From Aldehydirespirator sp965116965 (GTDB taxonomy: Bacteria; Actinomycetota; Acidimicrobiia; Acidimicrobiales; Aldehydirespiratoraceae), in the NCBI GenBank assembly GCA_965116965.1, contig OZ220743.1:434001-498000 (forward strand): a stretch of DNA of 64,000 nt. The letters run 5' to 3'. Below are positions 50,904 through 59,801 of the stretch, piece after piece. The notes beneath the pieces are model-generated. The model was not told the origin of the DNA, ran no database searches, and saw only the letters and a program-made list of their open reading frames with translations. The stretch's first letter is position 1. Each line of letters begins with the position of its first letter. A program made the position numbers and the translations under genes.

Positions 50904-51830
50904 TCATGGGTGGGGGTTCCATCGGTCGCGGTGGTCGATGAGTTTGGCTGTGATAATGAGGGTTATGGCGAGGGAGAGTTGGGCTCGTCGGTGCTGGGGG
51001 CGGCGGTCTGTGTTGCGGCGCATCTGTCCGAAGTTCGACAGCCACGAGTTGGTGCGCTCGACGCTCCAGCGCAGCCCGAGGGGAGCCGTGTTGGGTTTGC
51101 GGCGCTTGGCGTGGCGGGGGCGCTTCTTCGCGCACACGACGTCGTCGATGCCCATCGCGGCGCACACCGCGCGCGCCGGCGCGTTGTCATATCCGCGGTC
51201 GAGGTGCAGGGTCTCCACGTCGGCTAGCAGCCCTTCGGGGGCGGCTCGCAGTGTGGGTTCCAACAAGATGGTGTCGTGTCGGTTGGCGCCGTCGGCGACC
51301 GCCGCGACCGGCACCCCGGCCCGGTCGGCCAATATGGACCACTTCCAGCCCAGTTTGGCCCGGTCAACAGGGCTTTTGGCGGTGCCTTCGCCGCCGCAGG
51401 GCGCCTTGTGGATCGACCCGTCCACCGACACCTCGGACAAGTCGAGGCCCACGATGCGGTCATAGGCGCGCAGCGCCTCAGACTCCAGGCCCTCAAAGAC
51501 TCCGGCCTCGACCCACTCGTCGCGGCGGGCGCGCATAGTCGTGTCAGACACGCGCCCGCCCAACAGCCTCTCCGCGGTGACCCACGAGCAGCCCGTCACC
51601 AACCGGATCAAGATCCCCCAGAACACGATCTTGTCCGGTATCCGGCGCCGGTGCCCGCCGGTGGGATGGTTGTCCACAGGCACCGGCACAAGCGGCTCGA
51701 TCGCCGCCCACACCGGATCCACCACTTCCGACTCCAACGCGCGCATGATGTGTCTGACCTCCACGGTCGTCTCGTTGACAGGACACCCGACATTCCAGTC
51801 GGGACAACCAGACGACCCGTGGATGGTCAA
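50904..51830 (-). CDS. IS5-type transposase
   Basis: Up to 308 residues; the likely start is ATG 51746 (MRALESEVVDPVWAAIEPLV) or an upstream TTG. DDE residues: VSVDGSIHKAPCGGEGTAKS, TLHLDRGYDNAPARAV and RWSVERTNSWLSNFGQMRR. The upstream helical domain RRRIPDKIVFWGILIRLVTG is typical of IS5/IS427-like transposases. Its 3' end is only 17 bp from the IS1380 right target duplication, so IS1380 probably inserted at or near the edge of this older element. Complete, possibly active. Confidence 0.87.
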   Translation of the reverse strand: MTIHGSSGCPDWNVGCPVNETTVEVRHIMRALESEVVDPVWAAIEPLVPVPVDNHPTGGHRRRIPDKIVFWGILIRLVTGCSWVTAERLLGGRVSDTTMRARRDEWVEAGVFEGLESEALRAYDRIVGLDLSEVSVDGSIHKAPCGGEGTAKSPVDRAKLGWKWSILADRAGVPVAAVADGANRHDTILLEPTLRAAPEGLLADVETLHLDRGYDNAPARAVCAAMGIDDVVCAKKRPRHAKRRKPNTAPLGLRWSVERTNSWLSNFGQMRRNTDRRPQHRRAQLSLAITLIITAKLIDHRDRWNPHP

Positions 51831-51861
51831 TCCGCGCGGCCTCTAAGTGGATAACACCCCG

Positions 51862-51953
51862 TGGCGGAGACGGTGGGATTCGAACCCACGAACGACTTGC
51901 ATCGTTACTTCCTTAGCAGGGAAGCGCCTTCAACCGGACTCGGCCACGTCTCC
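51862..51953 (-). tRNA. tRNA-Ser (anticodon GCT)
   Basis: A long-variable-arm class II tRNA: acceptor GGAGACG/CGTCTCC, anticodon loop CTGCTAA (GCT), T-arm GGGTTCGAATCCC. CCA is encoded (51862-51864). It is intact and lies next to the IS5-type element. Confidence 0.92.
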
Positions 51954-51981
51954 AGAAGCTCTGAGCGTACCGGCGTGACCG

Positions 51982-53352
51982 CTATGAGCAGTCGACGCAG
52001 GTCACGTCGTCGACGTCGGTGCCGCCCAGGAACGCGGTGAGCCAGTCGAGGAAGGCCACCCCCTCCACCTCCTGGGTGTAGACGAGGTCCCGGAACAGGA
52101 TCGTGTGGTCCCGGCCGGGGGCCATGTAACTCGCCTGGTTCACCCCGGCGTCCTCGATCTTGGCCTCGTTCTGGTACATGAGCTGGTCGATGCTGCCGGC
52201 GTCGAACCCGGCCAAGGTCGCGAAGAACTCCTGGGTGCTGTCGAAGGCGTTGTCGTAGCGAGCGAACCGTACGTGCGGCGCATGCAGGCCCGACCGGATG
52301 AACAGCTCGGGCAGGCCGTACTCGGCGATGGTGACCCCCTCGTTGACCGGCCAGTCCGGCACCGATCTGGTGGTTCCCCACAGACTGCCGATGTAGCTGT
52401 TGATGCCCGGGTCGCTGGGGTAGGCGCCCGAGGCGTCGGCCACCACCGCGACGCTTGCGCCCGGGAACAGGTCGGCGGCCAGCCCGCCGTACAGTGCGGC
52501 CGAGGCCGAGCCCGCGCTCGAGCCGGCCACCACTACCTCGGTGGCGCCGCCGAAGCGCTCCACCGCGGCATCCAGCGCGGTGTTGGCGTTGACGAAGCCG
52601 TTGTGGTGCACGATCAGGCCGCCGCCGTAGTCGTTGGTCCGGTTGCCGAGGTGCACGTCGCCGGTGCAGTACAGCGCCACCACGAACGAATGGTCCTTCA
52701 CCGGGTTGAGCGGGTTCTCGAAGTCGAAGATGCCGCCCCACATGCTGGGGTTGTCCCCGATCTCGGTGATGTCGGTGGTGACGTCGTACGAGTTCGAGTC
52801 GCCGGTGAACGCGCAGTTGTCCCGGGTGAAGCACGCTCCGCCGCCCTGCAGGTAGAAGACCACTTTCTCCGGGTCGCCCTCGCGCACCCAGTAGTGGTAG
52901 TCGCTGCCGTCGGCGCAGGTGCACTCCTCGCCGCCGTTGTAGGCCTGCCATCCTCCCGCGGTCGCCACCGGCTCGAGGCCGGACGGCTCGACGACTGTGA
53001 GCGTCTCAGCCACCGTCGTGGTGGGTGGCGCCGTGGTGGTCGGGGCCGTGGTCGTTGTGGGCGCGGCCGTGGTAGTGGGAGCCGCAGTGGTTGTCGGCAC
53101 CGTGGTGGTCGGGGCCGCAGTCGCCTCGGTGGTCGGGGCCGTGGTCGTTGTGGGCGCGGCCGTGGTAGTGGGAGCCGCAGTGGTTGTCGGCGCGGTGGTC
53201 GCAGTCGCCTCGGTGGTGGTCGGGGCTGTCGTGGGCGCGGCCACTGCCTCATCGTCGGCGCCGCAGCTGGCGGCCGCAAGACAAGCAAGGACGAGGACGG
53301 CAAGCAGGCGGGCGCGGCTCGTCAACGCTTCGAGAACGGGCGAGGCAGACAC
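51982..53352 (-). CDS. Pectinacetylesterase/Notum-family lipoprotein with Thr-rich linker
   Basis: 456 residues. A lipoprotein signal peptide (LLAVLVLACLAAASC) is followed by about 100 residues of Thr/Ala/Pro repeats (TTAAPTTTAAPTTTTAP) and a PAE-family alpha/beta-hydrolase domain. Its landmarks are VVFYLQGGGACFTRDNC (oxyanion region), VVVAGSSAGSASAALYGG (catalytic Ser) and the late DHTILFRD histidine. The family deacylates glycans or lipids outside the cell. GTG 53352 is chosen to place the signal peptide at the N terminus. The linker DNA contains an in-frame duplication (about 53035-53098 and 53130-53190). Confidence 0.83.
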   Translation of the reverse strand: MSASPVLEALTSRARLLAVLVLACLAAASCGADDEAVAAPTTAPTTTEATATTAPTTTAAPTTTAAPTTTTAPTTEATAAPTTTVPTTTAAPTTTAAPTTTTAPTTTAPPTTTVAETLTVVEPSGLEPVATAGGWQAYNGGEECTCADGSDYHYWVREGDPEKVVFYLQGGGACFTRDNCAFTGDSNSYDVTTDITEIGDNPSMWGGIFDFENPLNPVKDHSFVVALYCTGDVHLGNRTNDYGGGLIVHHNGFVNANTALDAAVERFGGATEVVVAGSSAGSASAALYGGLAADLFPGASVAVVADASGAYPSDPGINSYIGSLWGTTRSVPDWPVNEGVTIAEYGLPELFIRSGLHAPHVRFARYDNAFDSTQEFFATLAGFDAGSIDQLMYQNEAKIEDAGVNQASYMAPGRDHTILFRDLVYTQEVEGVAFLDWLTAFLGGTDVDDVTCVDCS

Positions 53353-53494
53353 AGCTTCGGAGCCTACTCGTCTGCTGCACAAAGACCGGAGGGAGTCAGG
53401 TGCTAAGCCGTTCTGATGATCGCCGGGTGCGCCCGATGCTCGGCCGGGTGGCTCAACAGTCGGGTGGTCTGCTGCCACGGATGCGACACGACCG

Positions 53495-53935
53495 GTGCCT
53501 GCGCCGCTGAAGGTCGGGCTCGTTGGTTGCGGCGTGATCAGCCGTACCTACCTCGAGTCGGCCGCGGTCGTCGAGAGGTTCGGCATCGTGGCCTGCGCCG
53601 ACCTGCGAGGCGAGGCGGCCCAGCGCACCGCGGCTTGCAACGGCCTTGAGTCCCTCGGGGTCGACGAACTCGTCGTCAGTCCAGCCATAGGGTACAGACG
53701 TCGTACTCAACCTGACGACTCCGGACGCCCACGCGCCGGTCGATCTGGCCGCGCTTGCCGGTGGCGGGCACGTCTACTGCGAGAAGCCGTTGGCCATCAC
53801 GGTCGACGACGGGGACGCGATTCAAGACACGGCGGCTCGCAGCGGCCTGCTGACGGGCTCCGCGCCGGACACCTTCCTCGGCGGCAGCCACCAGACCTGC
53901 CGCCGGCTGGTGGACGACGGCGCCATGCCGGTCGA
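53495..53935 (+). pseudogene. Gfo/Idh/MocA-family oxidoreductase pseudogene
   Basis: The start (MPAPLKVGLVGCGVISRTYL, Rossmann NAD-binding) is good to about residue 65. The continuation NLTTPDAHAPVDLAALAGGG, with the family motif GGHVYCEKPLAITVDDGDAI, is in another frame after a break near 53690. The C-terminal substrate domain is missing beyond about residue 140. It is dead. The MITE copy 2 lies about 110 bp downstream. Confidence 0.8.
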
Positions 53936-54048
53936 TCTCCACGACGAGGGGCAGGTCAGCGACCGGCGCTACTGCTCAGAGGACTCCATGAGCCAGCCCT
54001 ACCCCCAGCGCGACAGTCTCGCCACAGCCGAGCTCACAACCGGCAACT

Positions 54049-54182
54049 AGCCCTGAGTCAGGAATCCATTGCAGATGTCGCCGCCAGTTTTCTTGGTGCG
54101 GTTTGTGTGGACTGAGCGCGCAAAACCAACCCGAGATTTCACGGAGGTCTGAACAAGCCGCTTGAACTTGCAACTCAAGACA
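54049..54182. mobile_element. MITE-like element, copy 2
   Basis: A homologue of the 133-bp element at 8617-8749, same orientation, with many small differences (for example TCTTGGTGCGGTTTGTGTGG versus TCTCGGGCGGTTTGTGTGCA) and degenerate ends (CCCTGAGTC / ACTCAAGACA). It is older than copy 1. It occupies the first part of the gap 54051-54377; the remainder holds no gene but has an ACTGCA microrepeat just before the LRR gene. Confidence 0.68.
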
Positions 54183-54377
54183 CTGATCGCCGAGGCTCGA
54201 CCCCAAAGTCCACCATGCCACGGGGCGCCCCCATGGATGGTTTCGGCAGTGCCCTGCTTTCCCACGCACATCAGCAGCAGCCTCGCGGCCTTGCGGCGCG
54301 CATGATCAACAATAGTCTAGGACCGTAGCTACGACTACTGATGCAAACTGCAACTGCAACTGCAACGACGACTAGCA

Positions 54378-55664
54378 ATGGAGCGCGCTGTCATGAGGAC
54401 CCTTGGCACGTTCTGCGTGGTGGCGATGGTGATGTCGGTCCTGACGGGGACGGCGACCGCTCAGGCCTCCTGCCCCGACGCCACGGACACGACTGCCGTG
54501 CTCACATCGCGCTGCCTGGTCGACGGCAACCTGCGGGCGGCGATCGAGGATGCGCTCGGCAAGGGCTCCGGCGACGACATCACCGTGGGCGAACTCGCAG
54601 GGCTCACCACGCTGCGGGTGTGGGGAGAGGACATCGCCGACGCCCGCGGGATCGAGTACGCCACCGGCCTCACTGAGCTGGATCTGCGCTGGAACGACCT
54701 CACCAACATCGACGTCTCCAACAACACCAACCTGACACGCCTCCTCCTCGGCGAGAACCAGCTCGCGACGACCGACGGCGTGTTCCCCGTCACCGGGCTC
54801 GACCAGCTCGCCGGCCTCGTCGAGCTCGGCCTGGCCGACAGCGGCCTCACCTCCATCGACCTCACCTCCAACACCGCGCTCAAGAAGGTCAACCTGGCCT
54901 CCAATCAGCTCTCCGCCATCGACGTCTCCGAGAACACCGCCCTGAAGACGATCATCCTGGACGACAATCAGGTCACCTCCCTCACCGTCTCGGGGCTCAC
55001 GGACCTCCGCACCCTGTTTGTGGACGACAACGAGCTGACGAGCATCACCGGGCTCGCCGATGCCACCAGGCTCAGTTTGCTGAGAGCGAGCGGGAACGCT
55101 CTCGAGTCCATCGACCTCTCCAACAACACCGCTCTCTACGTTCTCGAACTCAACGACAACCAGCTCGCGCCCTACGACCACGACGACGACGACGAGACCG
55201 ACGAGGTGTTCCCCGTCATCGGGCTCGACAAGCTCACCGGACTCTCGCGGCTGGGGCTGACCGACAACGAGCTCACCTCCATCGACGCCTCCAAGCTCAC
55301 CAGGCTCATCGGGCTGCTCCTGAACCGCAACAGCCTCGACTCCGTCGACGTCTCCAACCTCTCCAAGCTCGGCGGGCTGGGCCTCGACGGCAACGATCTC
55401 ACGTCCATCGACGTCTCCGACCTCATCCGTCTCAAAGGCCTGTATCTGGACGACAACGCACTGACATCGATCACCGGCCTCGGCAACCTCACCCTTCTCC
55501 AGAGGCTCTACTTGAGGAACAACAGCCTCACATCGATAGACCTCGCCGGCCTGAACAACCTCAATGCCCTCCATTTGTGCGGGAATCCCGACCTCGGTGA
55601 GGACGACGTCCAGAACGCGCCCATCTCCTTCAGCGTCGGCACGTGCACATCCGGTGGCCTCTGA
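54378..55664 (+). CDS. Secreted leucine-rich-repeat protein, paralogue 1
   Basis: 428 residues (start ATG 54378; ATG 54393 also fits). A signal peptide ends at about TATAQA-SCP. Residues 28-75 form a conserved cap (CLVDGNLRAAIEDALGKGSG, then DDITVGELAGL). About 14 leucine-rich repeats of the type LTSIDLSNNTALYVLELNDNQ follow, with an acidic insertion YDHDDDDETDEVF. It ends in a small Cys-containing cap. Such internalin-like proteins bind proteins or glycans on surfaces. Its stop is 11 bp before IS1380 copy 2. A close paralogue is at 58481. Confidence 0.85.
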   Translation: MERAVMRTLGTFCVVAMVMSVLTGTATAQASCPDATDTTAVLTSRCLVDGNLRAAIEDALGKGSGDDITVGELAGLTTLRVWGEDIADARGIEYATGLTELDLRWNDLTNIDVSNNTNLTRLLLGENQLATTDGVFPVTGLDQLAGLVELGLADSGLTSIDLTSNTALKKVNLASNQLSAIDVSENTALKTIILDDNQVTSLTVSGLTDLRTLFVDDNELTSITGLADATRLSLLRASGNALESIDLSNNTALYVLELNDNQLAPYDHDDDDETDEVFPVIGLDKLTGLSRLGLTDNELTSIDASKLTRLIGLLLNRNSLDSVDVSNLSKLGGLGLDGNDLTSIDVSDLIRLKGLYLDDNALTSITGLGNLTLLQRLYLRNNSLTSIDLAGLNNLNALHLCGNPDLGEDDVQNAPISFSVGTCTSGGL

Positions 55665-55675
55665 CAGAGACTTAG

Positions 55676-57285
55676 CCTGGATCCACCGGTGCGGTGAGGT
55701 CTGTGGGGTGGCCGCGTCCACCAGAAAGGCCTCCTGAGGTGGGAGTCTGTTGATGTCCTAGGTCAACGGACCCGCCACGACGGGAGGCACTTTCTATGAG
55801 TGGATCATCTCATAGTATCGACCGGTTGCAAGTGACCTTTGATCATGGGGGGATGGTGGCTTGTGCGGGGCTGTTGGCACCGGCGACGTTGATGGCGCGC
55901 CTGGGGCTCGGGGCGCTGGTGGAGAGGTGGGTGGGGACCGGTTCGGCGAACCCGGGCCGCAAGGTGTTGACGCTGGTGGCGGCGATGCTGGCCGGGGGGA
56001 CTTGCATCGACCATGTGGGCATGCTGCGCGCCGGGGCCACCGAGCGGGTGCTGGGGTTTCGGGTGGCGGCGCCGTCGACTGTGGGCACGTTCTTGCGGTC
56101 CTTCACGTTCGGCCACGTCCGCCAGCTTGAGGCGGTGGCGTCTCGTGTGCTGGCTCGGGCCTGGGGCCTGGGCGCGGGTCCGGGGTCGGGGCCGCTGGTG
56201 GTGGACTTGGACTCCACGGTCTGTGAGGTCCACGGCAAACAGAAGCAGGGCGCCGCCTACGGCCACACCGGCGAGCTGGGCTATCACCCGCTGCTGGCCA
56301 CCCGGGCGGGCACCGGTGAGGTCCTGTTCGCGAGGATGCGCAAGGGTTCCGCGCATACCGCGAGGGGCGTGCTGCGCTTCGTGTCGGAGGTCCTCGCCGT
56401 CGCCCGACGCGCCGGCGCCGCCGGCGCGATGACCGTGCGCGCCGACTCGGGGTTCTGGTCCTGGAAGCTCATCGACTGCCTCGGCGCCCACAACGTGAGA
56501 TGGTCGATGACCGTGCGCCAGATCCCCAAGGTCAAAGCCGCTATCGCCGCCATCGCCGAGTCCGACTGGCAGGCCATCGCCTACACCGCCGGCGGAGAGG
56601 CCCAGGTAGCAGAGACCACCTACACCGCCGGCGACGAGCGCGAAGTCCGCCTTGTGGTGCGCCGCACCCGCCTGCGCGGCCAAGCCCAGCGCCGGCTGTG
56701 GCCCGACTGGCGCCACCACGCCTTCATCACCGACCGCGACGACCTCGACACCATCGCCGCGGACGCCTTCCACCGCCAACACGCCACCATCGAGCTCGCC
56801 ATCAGAGACCTCAAAGACGGCGCCGGGCTCGAACACGTCCCCTCAGGGCACTACGGCGCCAACTGCGCCTGGCTCGCCTGCGCCGTGCTCGCCCACAACA
56901 TCAGCACCTGGACCAGCCTGCTCGCCCACCACGCCCCCACCACCTCACGCACCCGACGAACCCGCCTGTTCGCCCTCCCCGCAGTGCTCGCCAACCGATC
57001 CGGCCGACCCACCCTGCGATTCGCGGCCCGCTGGCCATGGGCCGACCAGTTCCACACCACCCTCAAAACCCTGCGAGCACTGCCGGGCCCCTCAGGCTGA
57101 ACCCGCCCCACCAGGGGCCCGACGCACCCCACAACAGCCCAGCGCCACCAACCCGACACCCACCCCCCGGCCCCACCCGGCACGCCCCGACGCGCCCCAA
57201 CCCCCGACCGCGGCCACACACAACACAAAACCCGCACCACCAACACCACACCCCCGCCACCAAAACCCAAAACGGTGGATCCAGG
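55676..57285 (+). mobile_element. IS1380-family element, copy 2
   Basis: 1,610 bp with the same termini as copy 1 and a perfect 5-bp target duplication CTTAG (55671-55675 and 57286-57290). I find only about three single-base differences from copy 1. It has inserted between the LRR gene and the 3' end of a tRNA-Ser. Confidence 0.92.
55796..57100 (+). CDS. IS1380-family transposase, copy 2
   Basis: 434 residues, the same frame and start context as copy 1, with all three catalytic acidic regions intact. The two visible replacements (Ile to Met in SMTVRQIP, Val to Ile in DTIAAD) are outside catalytic motifs. Both copies should be active and could in principle mobilise the 4.8 kb between them. 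Confidence 0.93.
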   Translation: MSGSSHSIDRLQVTFDHGGMVACAGLLAPATLMARLGLGALVERWVGTGSANPGRKVLTLVAAMLAGGTCIDHVGMLRAGATERVLGFRVAAPSTVGTFLRSFTFGHVRQLEAVASRVLARAWGLGAGPGSGPLVVDLDSTVCEVHGKQKQGAAYGHTGELGYHPLLATRAGTGEVLFARMRKGSAHTARGVLRFVSEVLAVARRAGAAGAMTVRADSGFWSWKLIDCLGAHNVRWSMTVRQIPKVKAAIAAIAESDWQAIAYTAGGEAQVAETTYTAGDEREVRLVVRRTRLRGQAQRRLWPDWRHHAFITDRDDLDTIAADAFHRQHATIELAIRDLKDGAGLEHVPSGHYGANCAWLACAVLAHNISTWTSLLAHHAPTTSRTRRTRLFALPAVLANRSGRPTLRFAARWPWADQFHTTLKTLRALPGPSG

Positions 57286-57292
57286 CTTAGAG

Positions 57293-57379
57293 CGGAGGGA
57301 GGGGGATTCGAACCCCCGGGACCCGTGAAGGCCCAACGGTTTTCAAGACCGTCGCAATCGTCCGCTCTGCCATCCCTCC
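57293..57379 (-). tRNA. tRNA-Ser (anticodon TGA)
   Basis: A class II tRNA: acceptor GGAGGGA/TCCCTCC, anticodon loop CTTGAAA (TGA), long variable arm, T-arm GGGGGTTCGAATCCCCC. No CCA is encoded. The IS1380 target duplication ends only 2 bp beyond the 3' discriminator base, so the insertion sits at the tRNA 3' end. A truncated relative lies at 59741. Confidence 0.92.
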
Positions 57380-57422
57380 GCAGGCAAGGATAGGCGGGGC
57401 GGAGTCCTGCCCTGCGGCGTGC

Positions 57423-58367
57423 TCAAGCGAGGATGCGGCCCCTGAGGTCGTCGATCCAGGCGGCCGCCTTGCGCACCTCGACCTGGCTCATCACGTGGTC
57501 GTGGTGGTCGGCCGAGGCCGACGGGTAGGAGCCGAGGAACTTCACCCGGGAGGTCTTCATGTTGAGGTTGCGCAGGGCGTCGGCCACCACCTCGTCGGCG
57601 ATGTGGCCCTCGCAGTCCAGCAGAAAACAGTACTGGCCCAGGCTGGCCTTGGTGGGGCGGCTCTGGAGGCTGGTCAGGTTGATGGCCCGGGCTGCGAACT
57701 CGCCCAGGATGCCGATCAGCGACCCCGGCACGTCGGTGCTCTGGTAGACGACCATGCTCGTCTTGTCGTGGCCGGTCGGCGCGGCGATGACGTCGGCTCC
57801 GACCAGCACGAAGCGGGTCTGGTTGTCGGCATGGTCGGCGATGTCGGCGGCCAGCACGTCCAGCCCGTACACCTCCGCTGAGCGCAGCGGCGCGATGGCC
57901 GCGGTGGTGCGGTCGCCCGACTTGGCCAGGCTGCGGGCCGCTTCGGCGGTCGAGTTGGCCGCCTCGAAGACCGCGCCGGGAAGGTGGGCGGCCAGGTACT
58001 CGCGGCACTGGGCGTGGGCCACCGGATAGGACCGGACCCGCTCCACCGACTCCAGCGTCATGCCCGCAGGGCCGAGCAGGTTCAGGTTGACGTCGATGAT
58101 CACCTCGCGCTGGATGAACAGGTCGGTGTCGAAGGCCAGCGCATCGAGGGTGGCGGTCACCGACCCCTCGATCATGTTCTCGATGGCCACCAGGCCCAGG
58201 TCGACCTCGCCGCTGCCGACCGCCCTCAGCACGTCGATAATCGAGTTGATGGGGCGGTGGTTCATGGCAGCCAGGTCGGGCTGGGAATAGACGGCCTGCT
58301 CGGTGAATGTCCCCGGCGGGCCCAGGTATCCGACGGTCGGGGTGCGCGACTCCTCGGGTTGCCCCAT
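57423..58367 (-). CDS. pheA: Prephenate dehydratase
   Basis: A 314-residue monofunctional prephenate dehydratase of phenylalanine synthesis. The N-terminal catalytic domain has VGYLGPPGTFTEQAVYS, LGLVAIENMIEGSVTATLDAL and the TRFVLVG segment near residue 185 (family TRF motif). The C-terminal ACT domain has MVVYQSTDVPGSLIGILGEFAARAINLTSLQSRPTK, the phenylalanine-sensing region (family ESRP, here QSRP). It starts with ATG 58367 and is intact. Housekeeping gene between the two LRR/tRNA-Ser units. Confidence 0.95.
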   Translation of the reverse strand: MGQPEESRTPTVGYLGPPGTFTEQAVYSQPDLAAMNHRPINSIIDVLRAVGSGEVDLGLVAIENMIEGSVTATLDALAFDTDLFIQREVIIDVNLNLLGPAGMTLESVERVRSYPVAHAQCREYLAAHLPGAVFEAANSTAEAARSLAKSGDRTTAAIAPLRSAEVYGLDVLAADIADHADNQTRFVLVGADVIAAPTGHDKTSMVVYQSTDVPGSLIGILGEFAARAINLTSLQSRPTKASLGQYCFLLDCEGHIADEVVADALRNLNMKTSRVKFLGSYPSASADHHDHVMSQVEVRKAAAWIDDLRGRILA

Positions 58368-58480
58368 CCACCGCAGGTTACGGCCGATCTGCCCGTTCAG
58401 CGCCGTTTCGGCGGCCCGTTGGAGGCCGAGATGTGCGAGGCCGTGGCGCGCGAATAGCCCTATGGACTACTCTATGGTCT

Positions 58481-59728
58481 ATGGCTTCTATGGTCTATGG
58501 CTATTCGCATATCCTAGGTATTCGCTGGAGGATCTTTGGCGCGTGCTGCACGATCATGCTTGTGATGTCGATGTTGGCCGGGACAGCGCCCGCGCAGGTC
58601 ACCTGTCCCGAGGCCTCGAGCACCAGTACCGTGCTCACGTCGGACTGCCTGCCCGACACCGGGCTGCGGGCAGCCATCGAGACGGCGCTCGGCAAGAGCT
58701 CGGGCGACGACATCACTGTGGGCGAACTTCAAGGACTCACCATACTGGATGCGAGGGATCGAGGAATCTCCGACGCCACCGGGATCGAGTACGCCACTGG
58801 TCTCACTCTTCTCGGGATGAGCAAGAACAACCTCACCTCCATCGACCTCACCTCCAACACCGCCCTGGAGCGGATCGGCGTAGGCGAGAACGATCTGACC
58901 TCCATCGACGTCACGGGGCTCGGCGAGGTCGAGGTCCTGTATCTGGACGACAATGAGCTGACGGAGATCACCGGCCTCGACGATCTGACCAAGCTCGGCT
59001 ATCTGAAGGCGGACGGGAACGACTTCGAGTCCATCGACCTTACGGCCAACACCGCTCTGTACTACATCAGTCTGGACGACAACGAGCTCGGGCCCTACGA
59101 CGACGACGACGACGAGATGACCGACGACGTGTTCCCGATCATCGGGCTCTCCAGCCTCCGGCGACTCACGGAGCTGTCGCTGACCGACAACGATCTGACC
59201 TCCATCGACGCCTCCAATCACACCGAGCTCTTCCGTCTGCTCCTGAACCGCAACAGCCTCACGTCAGTCGACGTCTCCGGCCTCTCCAAACTTGTCGCTC
59301 TGGGCTTGGACGACAACGATCTGACCTCCATCGACGCCTCCGACCTCACCCGTCTCAGCGGCCTGTATCTGGACCGCAACAGCCTCACGTCAGTCGATGT
59401 CTCCGGGTCCTCCAATCTTCGCACTCTGGAACTGGACGACAACGATCTGACCTCCATCGACGTCTCGGGCCTCTCCAATCTTCGCACTCTGAACATGGAC
59501 AACAACGAGCTGACGGAGATCTCCGGCCTCTCCGACCTCTCCAACCTTGTTCGCCTCTACTTGGGGAACAACGAGCTCACGTCGCTGGACCTCAGGGGCC
59601 TGTTGAGCCTCAAATATCTTCGCCTGTGCGGAAACCCAATAGAATCCCGCTATTCGGACATCATTCAAGAACCCTCCACGCCGACGATCTACCCCGGCCT
59701 CGGCCCGTGCCCTTCCGGTGGCCTGTGA
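58481..59728 (+). CDS. Secreted leucine-rich-repeat protein, paralogue 2
   Basis: About 415 residues. Start ATG 58481 or 58490 lies in a CTATGG-rich microrepeat (TATGGTCTATGGCT). Signal peptide: CCTIMLVMSMLAGTAPAQ. The cap CLPDTGLRAAIETALGKSSG followed by DDITVGELQGL matches paralogue 1, then about 14 LRRs (LTSIDVSGLSNLRTLNMDNN) and an acidic insertion YDDDDDEMTDDVF at the same place. The C-terminal cap ends CPSGGL in both. Immediately downstream is a truncated tRNA-Ser. Probably a duplicate of paralogue 1 that has diverged considerably. Confidence 0.83.
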   Translation: MASMVYGYSHILGIRWRIFGACCTIMLVMSMLAGTAPAQVTCPEASSTSTVLTSDCLPDTGLRAAIETALGKSSGDDITVGELQGLTILDARDRGISDATGIEYATGLTLLGMSKNNLTSIDLTSNTALERIGVGENDLTSIDVTGLGEVEVLYLDDNELTEITGLDDLTKLGYLKADGNDFESIDLTANTALYYISLDDNELGPYDDDDDEMTDDVFPIIGLSSLRRLTELSLTDNDLTSIDASNHTELFRLLLNRNSLTSVDVSGLSKLVALGLDDNDLTSIDASDLTRLSGLYLDRNSLTSVDVSGSSNLRTLELDDNDLTSIDVSGLSNLRTLNMDNNELTEISGLSDLSNLVRLYLGNNELTSLDLRGLLSLKYLRLCGNPIESRYSDIIQEPSTPTIYPGLGPCPSGGL

Positions 59729-59740
59729 CAGGGACAGCGC

Positions 59741-59785
59741 GGAGAAGGGAGGATTCGAATCCCGGGGGCCGGTGAAGGCCCAGCG
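59741..59785 (-). pseudogene. Truncated tRNA-Ser 3' half
   Basis: The sequence contains GGATTCGAATCCCGGG (T-arm) and GGTGAAGGCCCAGCG (variable arm), matching the 3' half of the tRNA-Ser at 57293 in the same orientation, about 35 of 45 positions. The anticodon arm, D arm and 5' acceptor strand are absent. It follows the second LRR gene at the same distance and orientation as the intact tRNA follows the first (ignoring the IS). Confidence 0.65.
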
Positions 59786-59801
59786 CCGCACGGCCGGCTC
59801 T

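Noticed and set aside
53032..53220. Possible minisatellite or CRISPR-like repeats
   Set aside because: The repeats are codons for a Thr/Ala/Pro linker in a lipoprotein with a clear signal peptide and enzyme domain.
49268..57290. Single composite transposon event
   Set aside because: Each IS copy has its own distinct target duplication, so they inserted independently.
59741..59785. Second functional tRNA-Ser gene
   Set aside because: Only the T-arm and variable arm remain; the anticodon arm, D arm and 5' acceptor strand are missing.
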